From: Novosphingobium sp. Fuku2-ISO-50
GTDB lineage: Bacteria > Pseudomonadota > Alphaproteobacteria > Sphingomonadales > Sphingomonadaceae
Length of the DNA stretch: 64,000 nt
Direction: 5' to 3'
NCBI RefSeq assembly: GCF_001519055.1
Contig: NZ_KQ954290.1
Coordinates: 67,997 to 131,996 of the forward strand
Positions within the stretch are counted from its first letter, which is position 1; each line of letters opens with the position of its first letter. The position numbers were made by a program, and so were the translations under genes. Under the pieces are notes generated by a model that saw only the letters and a program-made list of their open reading frames with translations, did no database searches and was not told the DNA's origin. This document shows positions 27,409-35,264 of the stretch, piece by piece.

Positions 27409-29484
27409 TCACGGCTGGTCCGGCACGGTTTTCAGGTCGATCGCGCGCTTGACGACATAGGCGCGGATCGCTTCGGCCTGCGGCGCAGTCAGTTCCTTGC
27501 CGAAATTGGGCATCCCGAGCGGTTCGGCGGCGCCATGAAGGACAAAGGCGGCAAACAGGTCGGGGGTGACGATCGCCCGCGAATAGCGCAAGTTGGGCAC
27601 ACCGCCGCGATTGACCGCGCTGTCGCCATGACACATCCAGCAGCGCACATGATAGAGCGTGCGGCCTTCGGCGACCACTGCCGGATCGCCCGCACTGGCC
27701 GGCAAGGGCGGCAGGTCGAGCGGGGCAACCGGGGGCAGGCGATAGGCCGCCTTGCCGTCGAGCCGGAACGTGACGATGCGGTTGACGCGCGGGCTTTGCG
27801 CCTTTGCCAGCGCTTCGCCCATGTTGAGCGGCAGGATGCCGCCCCAGCCGACCGCCACCGACACATATTGGACGCCGCCGATACGATAGGTGACCGGTGG
27901 CGCGACAATCCCCGTGCCCAGATCGACCGACCACAGCTTTCGCCCGCTGTCCGACGCATATGCGGCGAATTCGCCGGTCGCATTGCCCTGAAAAACCAGT
28001 CCCCCGGCGGTCGCCAGGACCCCGCCGTTCCATGGCATCGGCATCGGCACGCTCCAGCGCGGCTTGCCGACCACCGGATCCCAGGCAATCAGCGCGCCCT
28101 TCATCATGCCGCGGATCTGCTCGCGCACGGCGGGATCTTCGGGCATCGACGAACTCGCCGGATCCTGCCCGGTGTTCCAGCCGCGCGGATCGAAGCGAAA
28201 TTCGCCCGGCTTTGCCGCGACATAGCCATAGGGCATCTGGGCTGTGGGCAGGAATACCAGGCCGCGCCCGGCGTCATAGCTCATTGGTTGCCAGCTATGC
28301 CCGCCCGCAGGCGATGGCAGGCCGAGCCAGGGTGCGCCGTTTTCGGCATAGCGCGCTGCCGGCACGATGTCCGGCCGACCGGTCACGGGATCGAGCCCCT
28401 TTGACCAATTGATCGGGACATAGGGCGTGCCCGAAATGAATGCCCCGGTCTGCCGGTCGATCACATAGAAATAGCCGTTCTTGGGCGCCTGCATCAGCAC
28501 CTTGCGCGGCTTTCCGGCGATCGTCAGGTCGGCCAGGATCATGTGCTGGGTTGCGGTATAATCCCATTCGTCGCCCGGCACTTCCTGGAAATGCCAGACA
28601 TATTCCCCGGTTTCCGGGCGCAGCGCGACAATCGAAGAGACAAACAGGTTGTCCCCCTTGCCGCCTGAGCGAACCATGCGATCCCATGGCCCCGCATTGC
28701 CGACGCCGATGTACAGCAAATCGAGATCGGGGTCATAAGCCATGGAATCCCAGGCCGTGCCGCCGCCGCCAACTTTCCACCATTCGCCCGACCAGGTCGT
28801 GGCGGCCATGGCCATCGCCTTGTTCTCGAAACCCTTTTTCGGATCTCCGGGCACGGTATAGAACCGCCAGGCCAGCTTTCCGGTCGCCGCGTCATAGGCG
28901 CTGACATAGCCGCGCACCGCATATTCGGCACCGCCGTTGCCGATGATCACTTTGCCCTTCACCACGCGCGGTGCGCCGGTGATGGTATAGTTCTGCGCCT
29001 TGTCGGTCGTCTGCACGCTCCACAACCGGCGCCCGGTCCGCGCGTCGAGCGCGATCAACCGACCGTCGAACGCGCCGAGGAACAGGCGCCCGCGATCATA
29101 GGCCAGCCCGCGATTGACGACATCGCAACAGCCGCGCCGGGCGTAGGCCCCCTCGATCTGCGGATCGAAACTCCACAGGCGGCGCCCGGTCCGCGCGTCG
29201 AGCGCGAGCACTTTGCCCCAGGGGCCTGAGGCATACATCACCCCGTCGACAACCAGCGGCGTGCCTTCGACCCCGCGCAGCGAACGCGCGTCGAAATCGG
29301 CCGACCAGGCCACGCCCAGCCGGGCGACATTGCCGGTGTTGATCGCGGAAAGAGCGCTGAAACGCGTTTCGGCGGCATTCAATCCATGCTGACGCCAATC
29401 GACATTCGCCACCGGACGCGGCGTCGCCTGAAGCACGGTCGCACCGGCAAGGAGTGTAAAGAACGCAAGCGAAAAGGACTTCAT
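27409..29484 (-). CDS. Quinohemoprotein alcohol dehydrogenase (PQQ and heme c, type II)
   Basis: A 691-residue periplasmic enzyme: signal peptide ending near LQATP, eight-bladed PQQ propeller and C-terminal cytochrome c domain. The vicinal disulfide pair Cys119-Cys120 (ARRGCCDVVN) that stacks on PQQ is present, and so is Glu73 (GVEGTPLV). Heme c binding is CWMCH (Cys615, Cys618, His619) with axial Met658 (LGMPNFGKEL). It oxidises primary alcohols to aldehydes and passes electrons to the respiratory chain. Between aldehyde dehydrogenase and iac genes, tryptophol or phenylethanol are plausible substrates. No PQQ synthesis genes are in the window. Convergent with the AraC gene (13 bp apart). Confidence 0.88.
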   Translation of the reverse strand: MKSFSLAFFTLLAGATVLQATPRPVANVDWRQHGLNAAETRFSALSAINTGNVARLGVAWSADFDARSLRGVEGTPLVVDGVMYASGPWGKVLALDARTGRRLWSFDPQIEGAYARRGCCDVVNRGLAYDRGRLFLGAFDGRLIALDARTGRRLWSVQTTDKAQNYTITGAPRVVKGKVIIGNGGAEYAVRGYVSAYDAATGKLAWRFYTVPGDPKKGFENKAMAMAATTWSGEWWKVGGGGTAWDSMAYDPDLDLLYIGVGNAGPWDRMVRSGGKGDNLFVSSIVALRPETGEYVWHFQEVPGDEWDYTATQHMILADLTIAGKPRKVLMQAPKNGYFYVIDRQTGAFISGTPYVPINWSKGLDPVTGRPDIVPAARYAENGAPWLGLPSPAGGHSWQPMSYDAGRGLVFLPTAQMPYGYVAAKPGEFRFDPRGWNTGQDPASSSMPEDPAVREQIRGMMKGALIAWDPVVGKPRWSVPMPMPWNGGVLATAGGLVFQGNATGEFAAYASDSGRKLWSVDLGTGIVAPPVTYRIGGVQYVSVAVGWGGILPLNMGEALAKAQSPRVNRIVTFRLDGKAAYRLPPVAPLDLPPLPASAGDPAVVAEGRTLYHVRCWMCHGDSAVNRGGVPNLRYSRAIVTPDLFAAFVLHGAAEPLGMPNFGKELTAPQAEAIRAYVVKRAIDLKTVPDQP

Positions 29485-29533
29485 CCCGGATTTCCAAGAC
29501 TTGAGGCGGGGAACAGGCGATCACGGATCTGTC

Positions 29534-29565
29534 GCGCGCGAAAGTGGATCACCACTCTCGCGCGC
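29534..29565. terminator. Long hairpin between iacD and the PQQ dehydrogenase gene
   Basis: GCGCGCGA-A-AGTGG (29534-29547) pairs with CCACT-C-TCGCGCGC (29552-29565) around a 4-nt loop, with one mismatch. It follows the iacD stop by 9 bp on the minus strand. There is no T-run, so it may terminate weakly, protect the 3' end or lower read-through. Confidence 0.4.
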
Positions 29566-29574
29566 AAGGCCCGG

Positions 29575-30096
29575 TCAAAGCAGGTAGCCGATACCGTGCA
29601 GCGGATCGTCGGCATTGATCAGCGTGACGACCTTTTGATCGAGCTTGAGCCCGTCATCCGTCGCGACGATGCGATAGGTGACATCGGCGGCGATGATCCG
29701 GGTGCGGTCATATTTGTATTCGACCAGAATCTGCGCGCCGCGCACCGCGATCAGCCCCGGCTCCGATGCGGCAACGACAAAGCGCGACACCGTGCGCACC
29801 GTGCGCGCCGGCGGGGACGACGCCATGGCAAAGCCCGAAGTCAGCCGCTTGACCCGCATCCGCCGCATGGCGTCGTCATCATAGAGCAAGTTGAGCTGTA
29901 CGACCGGGTCGCCATCACCGCGCTCTGTGGGAATGACGTAGTACCCTTCGGCGGTCCACAGATCGAGCCACGCCTTGTAGCCCAGCGTGTCGAGCAGTTC
30001 GGCTTCCTGCCAGATCAGCGCCTGCGCCTCGGCGAGCGTGATCACCTGTGCGACGCGAGGCGTGGCGGTGGTGGGCGCGAAAATCGAGGTGGTCAT
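29575..30096 (-). CDS. iacD: Ring-hydroxylating dioxygenase small (beta) subunit, IacD-like
   Basis: A 173-residue NTF2-fold beta subunit of a Rieske oxygenase (TLAEAQALIWQEAELLDTLGYKAWLDLWTAEGYYVIP, and a C-terminal DGLKLDQKVVTLINADDPL). It has a structural role in an alpha3-beta3 or similar hexamer. The ATG at 30096 overlaps the stop of the alpha-subunit gene (ATGA), with CAGGG just upstream, so translation is coupled. Adjacent to the IacC-like alpha subunit and the IacH-like amidase. The substrate follows from the alpha subunit. Confidence 0.8.
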   Translation of the reverse strand: MTTSIFAPTTATPRVAQVITLAEAQALIWQEAELLDTLGYKAWLDLWTAEGYYVIPTERGDGDPVVQLNLLYDDDAMRRMRVKRLTSGFAMASSPPARTVRTVSRFVVAASEPGLIAVRGAQILVEYKYDRTRIIAADVTYRIVATDDGLKLDQKVVTLINADDPLHGIGYLL

Positions 30097-31370
30097 CCCT
30101 GCATCATCCTTTTCCACATGCGATAGGCCGCGCGCATCCCCGTTTCGGAGCTGACGTCACCGGCGTCATGACCGGGCTCGGCAGTGCCCTGCGGCGCGGC
30201 GACCCCGCGATTGACCATGATCGGCATGTCGTCGCCCGCCTGGACGCCGCGTTGCACGCGTTCCCAGCCTTCGGCATCGTCGGGCGTGCCAAAGCCCAGC
30301 GGGCCCTGGAAATGTTCGTGGAGCCGAAGCCGCATGCGGTTGGCCAGTTCGGGCCCGCCATCCAGCCCGATCGCGATGTGATGCACTTCGGTCTCGCTGA
30401 CCGAAATCGGGCGCAATTCCCGGAAAAACGCCATCGAGCAGGCAATATTGGGAAACATGTTGAGATTGAAGCCGGTGCCACCCACCGCGCGCACCACTTT
30501 GCGCACCGTCGCCTCGTCATGGCCTTCATCGCGCAGCGCCTGCGCAAGCTCGGCAAAGCGTTCCGGAATCGGCGCATCGAGATCGTGTTCCAGATCTACC
30601 AGCGCGGGGATCATCACCATGACCGAATGGCCATTGCCCAGATCCTCGACCCAGCCGCCCTGCCCCAGGACGTCGAACACGTTCTCGGTTTCCTCGTCGA
30701 GGCTGTCGAGAAACGTCTTGTGCACGATCGGGAAATGATAGGCGTCGGTGGTGTTTTCGAGCTGGATCTTCCAGTTGCCCGGAAACCGGAACGAATGCTC
30801 GCCCAGCACTTTCACGCCGAACCCTGCGCCCTGTTTCATGAACAGGTCGATCCACTTGCGCGCCGCGCCGAGATGTTCGGCAAGGTCGGGCGCATCCGGA
30901 TTGAACGTGGCAAAGATCATCCCGTTGTATTCGTCGACACGCAGCGATTGCAGCGGAAACTGCGCGGGGTCGAAGCCTTCTTCATAGCCCCAGCTGTGCG
31001 GCACTTTGCGCAGCGTGCCGTCCGGGTCATAGGACCAGCCGTGATAGGGGCAGACAAACACGGACTGTCGCCCGCGCTTCTTTTCGCACACGGTTGCGGC
31101 GCGGTGGCGGCAACGGTTGAGCAGAACGTTGACTTTGCCCGCCTTGTCGCGGGTGACCAGCACCGGCTGCGCGCCGATCTGGGTGGTCTTGAAGGTATTG
31201 GGCCCGGCCAGTTCGCTGGCGTGGGCGACCCAGACCCAGGTCTTCTTGAAAATCCTGTCCATTTCTTCGGCGAACAGCGCCGGATCGCGATAGAGGCGGC
31301 TGTCGCCCCGATCGCCCTGGAAGAGCTCGCCGGCGGACGATGTCGCTGCCGGCTCTGCTGTGGTTGCCAT
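30093..31370 (-). CDS. iacC: Rieske ring-hydroxylating dioxygenase alpha subunit, IacC-like
   Basis: A 425-residue catalytic subunit. The Rieske [2Fe-2S] centre is CRH (Cys87, His89) and CPYH (Cys107, His110). The mononuclear iron site is Asp209, His212 and His217 in ENTTDAYHFPIVH, with a C-terminal carboxylate ligand expected. In the iac pathway IacC/D dioxygenates the indole-derived intermediate on the way to catechol. The start has GGAG eight bases upstream and lies 2 bp after the amidase stop. No ferredoxin or reductase gene is next to it, so electron partners (IacF in known clusters) must be elsewhere. A benzoate- or anthranilate-type substrate is the main alternative. Confidence 0.82.
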   Translation of the reverse strand: MATTAEPAATSSAGELFQGDRGDSRLYRDPALFAEEMDRIFKKTWVWVAHASELAGPNTFKTTQIGAQPVLVTRDKAGKVNVLLNRCRHRAATVCEKKRGRQSVFVCPYHGWSYDPDGTLRKVPHSWGYEEGFDPAQFPLQSLRVDEYNGMIFATFNPDAPDLAEHLGAARKWIDLFMKQGAGFGVKVLGEHSFRFPGNWKIQLENTTDAYHFPIVHKTFLDSLDEETENVFDVLGQGGWVEDLGNGHSVMVMIPALVDLEHDLDAPIPERFAELAQALRDEGHDEATVRKVVRAVGGTGFNLNMFPNIACSMAFFRELRPISVSETEVHHIAIGLDGGPELANRMRLRLHEHFQGPLGFGTPDDAEGWERVQRGVQAGDDMPIMVNRGVAAPQGTAEPGHDAGDVSSETGMRAAYRMWKRMMQG

Positions 31371-31372
31371 GA

Positions 31373-32578
31373 TCAGTCTCCTGCGTGAAAGGTGTCAAGG
31401 CCGCGCCAAAGACAGCGCGCAAGGGCGAGCAGTGCCGCATCGCCCCCTTTGCGTCCGACCAGCTGCACCCCGGCGGGCAAGCCCTGTGCGGTAAGCACCG
31501 GCAGCGTAATCGCCGGATGGCCCGAAAGATTGAAAGGGCGCACCAGCCGGGTCAGCGGCAGGACCGCACGCGGATCGCTCGCTTCTGCCAGCATCGGCGG
31601 CACGCTTGGCAGCGTCGGCAGGACCAGCGCATCAACCCCGGCCAGCGCCGCATCGACTTCATCTGAAAACACCTGCCGCACCGCCTCTGCCGCAGCGAGC
31701 CGTTCGGGCGCATGATCCCGACCTGCAAGAATGCGCGCGCGCACGTCCTCGCCCATCGCCGGATCGTCGGCAAACTGCGCCAGCGCCTGCCAGCTTTCGC
31801 GCCCGATGATCACCATGCCCGCATCGAACGCCGCCTCGAGCCCGGGCAAGGCGCGCGACCGGCAGGCGCCCCCCCAGCGCGCAATCGCCGCAGCCACCGC
31901 GTCGCCGACATCGTCCGCGACGGTCGGATCGAGAACCCCGAGCACCGGCGCACGCGGTTCGTCCGCGACGGCAAATCCCGGCACGATCGCCGTCATTGCC
32001 GCTTCGACCATGGCCACATCGCGCGCAAAAACGCCGACGCAATCGAGCGATGACTCTGCCGGCCAAGCCCCCCGACGGCTGACCAGCCCGTATGTCGGCT
32101 TGAATCCTGTCACGCCGCAACAGGCAGCGGGCATGCGCACCGATCCGCCGGTATCGGTCCCGATCGCCATGTCGACCAGGCCTCCGGCCACAGCCACCGC
32201 CGATCCGCTCGACGATCCGCCCGGAATGCGCGCGGGCCAGCACGGATTGACCGGGGTGCCGCAGCGGGGATTGACCCCGGTCACGCCAAACGCGAATTCA
32301 TGCATGTTCGCCTTGCCGACGATCCGCCAGCGTCCGTCGGCGAGCAAGTGCGCGACCACCTCTGCATGAGCCGCAGCCGGCGCCGCATCGGCAAGCACCG
32401 CGCTGCCCAGCCGCGTCGGCAGACCGGCAACATCGAGGCTGTCCTTGATCGCCACGCGCCATTCCCCGGCACCGCGCGAGCAGGCCGCCGCGAGAGCGCC
32501 ATGCGGATCAGGCAGTGCGCAGGATTCCTTCGCCGTATCGGCACAGGACGGTTCGGAGTGGGCAGGCAGGATCGACAT
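31373..32578 (-). CDS. iacH: Amidase-signature hydrolase, IacH-like
   Basis: A 401-residue amidase with the Ser-cisSer-Lys triad Lys45 (VAIKD), Ser122 (GGSSSGSA) and nucleophile Ser146 (GTDTGGSVRMP). It is cytosolic, without a signal peptide. IacH of known indole-acetate clusters is an amidase of this kind; it could hydrolyse indole-3-acetamide to indole-3-acetate or an amide-containing pathway intermediate. It is first in the operon iacH-iacC-iacD, 2 bp from iacC, and is divergent from a TonB receptor. The amidase class is secure; the substrate is inferred from neighbours. Confidence 0.75.
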   Translation of the reverse strand: MSILPAHSEPSCADTAKESCALPDPHGALAAACSRGAGEWRVAIKDSLDVAGLPTRLGSAVLADAAPAAAHAEVVAHLLADGRWRIVGKANMHEFAFGVTGVNPRCGTPVNPCWPARIPGGSSSGSAVAVAGGLVDMAIGTDTGGSVRMPAACCGVTGFKPTYGLVSRRGAWPAESSLDCVGVFARDVAMVEAAMTAIVPGFAVADEPRAPVLGVLDPTVADDVGDAVAAAIARWGGACRSRALPGLEAAFDAGMVIIGRESWQALAQFADDPAMGEDVRARILAGRDHAPERLAAAEAVRQVFSDEVDAALAGVDALVLPTLPSVPPMLAEASDPRAVLPLTRLVRPFNLSGHPAITLPVLTAQGLPAGVQLVGRKGGDAALLALARCLWRGLDTFHAGD

Positions 32579-32761
32579 GCCGCCGATTGCAGACCAAATA
32601 GGCCGGGCCCGCTATCCGCAACGCGCAACGCCCTGTACAGGACGCGCCTCTATTCGCGACGGATCCGCCCGACCGCAAACCGCACCCGCGCCAACCCGCC
32701 AGACGAGCACATCCGCGCCGTGGCCGCAAACCGCTATGCGCAGCGAATGTCCGTATTGCGA

Positions 32762-32795
32762 ATTTTTATCTTATTGATTTTTATGAATTTTTTAT
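32762..32795. promoter_or_regulatory. AT-rich stretch with ATTTTTAT repeats upstream of the TonB receptor
   Basis: ATTTTTAT occurs at 32762 and 32777, and ATTTTTTAT at 32787, in an otherwise GC-rich gap between the divergent amidase and TonB receptor genes. It is a likely promoter region (UP-like or -10 elements), but exact boxes cannot be set. Confidence 0.35.
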
Positions 32796-32868
32796 GACAA
32801 TGAGTCGCTGGACAAAGCCCGTTCGCGTGGCCTTGTCGCAATGTGCACACGGGGGGGGCAACGCCATC

Positions 32869-35205
32869 ATGAAAGTCGGAATCCGGACCATCTGCCTGCC
32901 GATGTTGCTGGCTGGCGCGCCTTGCTACGCCCAGACAGCGCCCGCCGAAGACAGCGCCAAACCGGTCGATGCGGGCTTTGGCGACATTGTGGTGACCGCC
33001 ACCAAGCGCAGCGAAAACCTGCAGAAGGTGCCGATCGCGATCACCGCATTTTCCGGTGACCAGATCCGCAAGCTGGGGATCACCGACACCACCCAGATCA
33101 CCGAGCACGTCCCCGGCCTGCAGCTCAATGCCTGGTCGCCCAACGTGACGATCTTCAACTTGCGTGGCATTTCGCAGAACAATTTCACCGACTATCTCGA
33201 AAGCCCGGTCGCCGTTTATGTCGACGATGCCTACATGGGATCGATCAACGGGATTTCGGGGCAATTGTTCGATATCCGGCGCGTCGAGGTTCTGCGCGGC
33301 CCCCAAGGCACGCTGTTCGGGCGCAATGCCACGGGCGGGCTGATCCAATATCTGTCCGAAGACGCATCGAAAGCCGATCTCAACGGCTATGCCACGGCCG
33401 GTTGGGAACGCTTCAACCATCGCTCGCTCGAAGGCGCGCTGGGCGGATCGATCATCAGCGGCCTGCGCTTTCGCATCGCAGGCCGGATCAACAAGGCCGA
33501 CGGCTATATCAAGCCCGGCGACGGCAGCGACGGCCAGGCGCTGGGCGGCGAGAACGGCTGGGCCCTGCGCGGAACGGTTCAGGCCGACATCGGCACCCGG
33601 GGCAAGCTCGATCTGTGGATCAAGCACAGCCAGGACGACCATGTCGCCACCGGCGGCTATATTTTCGACAACTGCAATATCGAGGCCAACGGCTATTGTT
33701 CGACCGATTCCGCCGGCCTGTCCAACGGCACCGGCGGCCCCGTCAACGGTCTGACCGGCGCCCCGGCCAGCCCGTGGACGAACTATTCGAACACGCCGGG
33801 TTATCTCAACCGCCGGATCGACGATTACCAGGCGAAGTTTCAATACGATCTCGGCTTTGCCAAGCTGACCAACATTGCCAACTACACCTGGCTGCACAAG
33901 GAATACCAGGAAGATGGCGACGGCACCGCGCTGCCGCTGATCGTATTCCAGACCGAGGCGCGCTATACCCAGTTCAGCGAGGAACTGCGCCTTTCGGGCG
34001 AGCTTTCGCGTTTCCGCTGGCAGGCCGGGTTCTATTACCTCGACATGCTGATCCGCGGCGACACGGTCACCACCGGCAATCCGGCGCTGGGCGCGGCGCT
34101 GTCGGTCGGGCTGCCCGGCATCGATCCGGCCGATCATGAAACCTACCGGCTGTCTTCAAAGAACTGGTCGGTCTTTGCCCAGACCGAATACGATCTTGCC
34201 CCCGATCTGACCCTGATCACCGGACTGCGCTGGTCGCAGGACAACAAGCATGTCGATTATACCTCGGTAATCACCGATACCGGGCAATCGGTCGCCCTCG
34301 CCACCAACCAGACGTTCGATGCACAGATCCCCGGAATCGATCACATCGCAAAGGGCGACTGGGCCGCGCGCGTCGCCCTGAATTACAAGCCGACCCCGTC
34401 GACCATGCTGTTCGTGTCGTGGAACCGGGGTATCAAAGGCGGCAATTTCTCGCTTTCCCCCAGCGTCAATGCGGCCAATTTTCAGCATCTGGGCGAAACG
34501 CTCAACGCGATCGAGGCCGGTGTAAAATGGTCCAACGCCGCGCGCACCATTCGCTTCAGCGGCACCGCCTATCACTACATCTACAAGAACTATCAGGCCT
34601 TCGCGCTGATCGACGACGTACCCCAGGTGGTCAACAGCAACGCCACGGCGACCGGCGCAGAGCTCGAAGCGTTTCTCACCCCGGCGAAGCATTTCAATGT
34701 CAATCTGGGCGCGACGTGGGAAACCAGCAAAGTCGACAGCGTCGAGACAACCGGCAGCGAATATCTGTCTGTGCTCGTCCCGGGCAGCCCTGCGCCCGAC
34801 TATTGCACCGATCTCGGCAACGGAAACTATTATTGCAACTATCCGGCCAAGGCCGTCGCCAATGCCCGCCTGCCGAATGCCCCGCGCTTCAGCGCCAACT
34901 ACGTGATCCGCTATGATCACGATTTTGCCTGGGGCAACCTCGCCGGGCAGTTTGACGGCGCATGGTATGACGACCAGTTCCTCGAAGTGACCAACGGCGC
35001 CTCGTCGCTGCAAAAGGCTTACAACGTCTCCAACGCGTCCTTGACCTGGACGGCGCCGGGCGACAAATTCACTGTCGAACTGTTTGGCCGCAACGTGTTC
35101 AACAAGGCGTACCGGGCCTATACCCTGAACCTCGGGGCACTCGGCACCACCAGCATGTATGCAAAGCCTGCCACCTATGGCGTCTCATTGGGCGTCAAAT
35201 GGTAA
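32869..35205 (+). CDS. TonB-dependent outer-membrane receptor upstream of the amine dehydrogenase
   Basis: A 778-residue receptor with a signal peptide ending at CYAQTAP. The TonB-box/plug start is DIVVTATKRSENLQKVPIAI, the plug signature is RRVEVLRGPQGTLFGRNATGGLIQYL, and the barrel ends in TYGVSLGVKW. I take the ATG at 32869 because it opens the signal peptide; the frame is open back to 32794. It precedes the amine dehydrogenase large-subunit gene by 59 bp on the same strand and may be co-transcribed, which suggests import of an aromatic amine or related compound. Confidence 0.88.
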   Translation: MKVGIRTICLPMLLAGAPCYAQTAPAEDSAKPVDAGFGDIVVTATKRSENLQKVPIAITAFSGDQIRKLGITDTTQITEHVPGLQLNAWSPNVTIFNLRGISQNNFTDYLESPVAVYVDDAYMGSINGISGQLFDIRRVEVLRGPQGTLFGRNATGGLIQYLSEDASKADLNGYATAGWERFNHRSLEGALGGSIISGLRFRIAGRINKADGYIKPGDGSDGQALGGENGWALRGTVQADIGTRGKLDLWIKHSQDDHVATGGYIFDNCNIEANGYCSTDSAGLSNGTGGPVNGLTGAPASPWTNYSNTPGYLNRRIDDYQAKFQYDLGFAKLTNIANYTWLHKEYQEDGDGTALPLIVFQTEARYTQFSEELRLSGELSRFRWQAGFYYLDMLIRGDTVTTGNPALGAALSVGLPGIDPADHETYRLSSKNWSVFAQTEYDLAPDLTLITGLRWSQDNKHVDYTSVITDTGQSVALATNQTFDAQIPGIDHIAKGDWAARVALNYKPTPSTMLFVSWNRGIKGGNFSLSPSVNAANFQHLGETLNAIEAGVKWSNAARTIRFSGTAYHYIYKNYQAFALIDDVPQVVNSNATATGAELEAFLTPAKHFNVNLGATWETSKVDSVETTGSEYLSVLVPGSPAPDYCTDLGNGNYYCNYPAKAVANARLPNAPRFSANYVIRYDHDFAWGNLAGQFDGAWYDDQFLEVTNGASSLQKAYNVSNASLTWTAPGDKFTVELFGRNVFNKAYRAYTLNLGALGTTSMYAKPATYGVSLGVKW

Positions 35206-35216
35206 GCTCACCCCTG

Positions 35217-35261
35217 CCGCCAGAAGAAAAGCCGCCAGAAGAAAAGTCGCCAGAGGAAAAC
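35217..35261 (+). repeat. 15-bp tandem repeat x3 containing purine-rich Shine-Dalgarno-like sequence
   Basis: CCGCCAGAAGAAAAG is repeated twice exactly and followed by TCGCCAGAGGAAAAC. The array fills the gap between the TonB receptor stop (35205) and the amine dehydrogenase start (35265). Each unit carries an AGAAGAAAA or AGAGGAAAA stretch, the last placed as the ribosome binding site of the next gene. Confidence 0.92.
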
Positions 35262-35264
35262 GCG

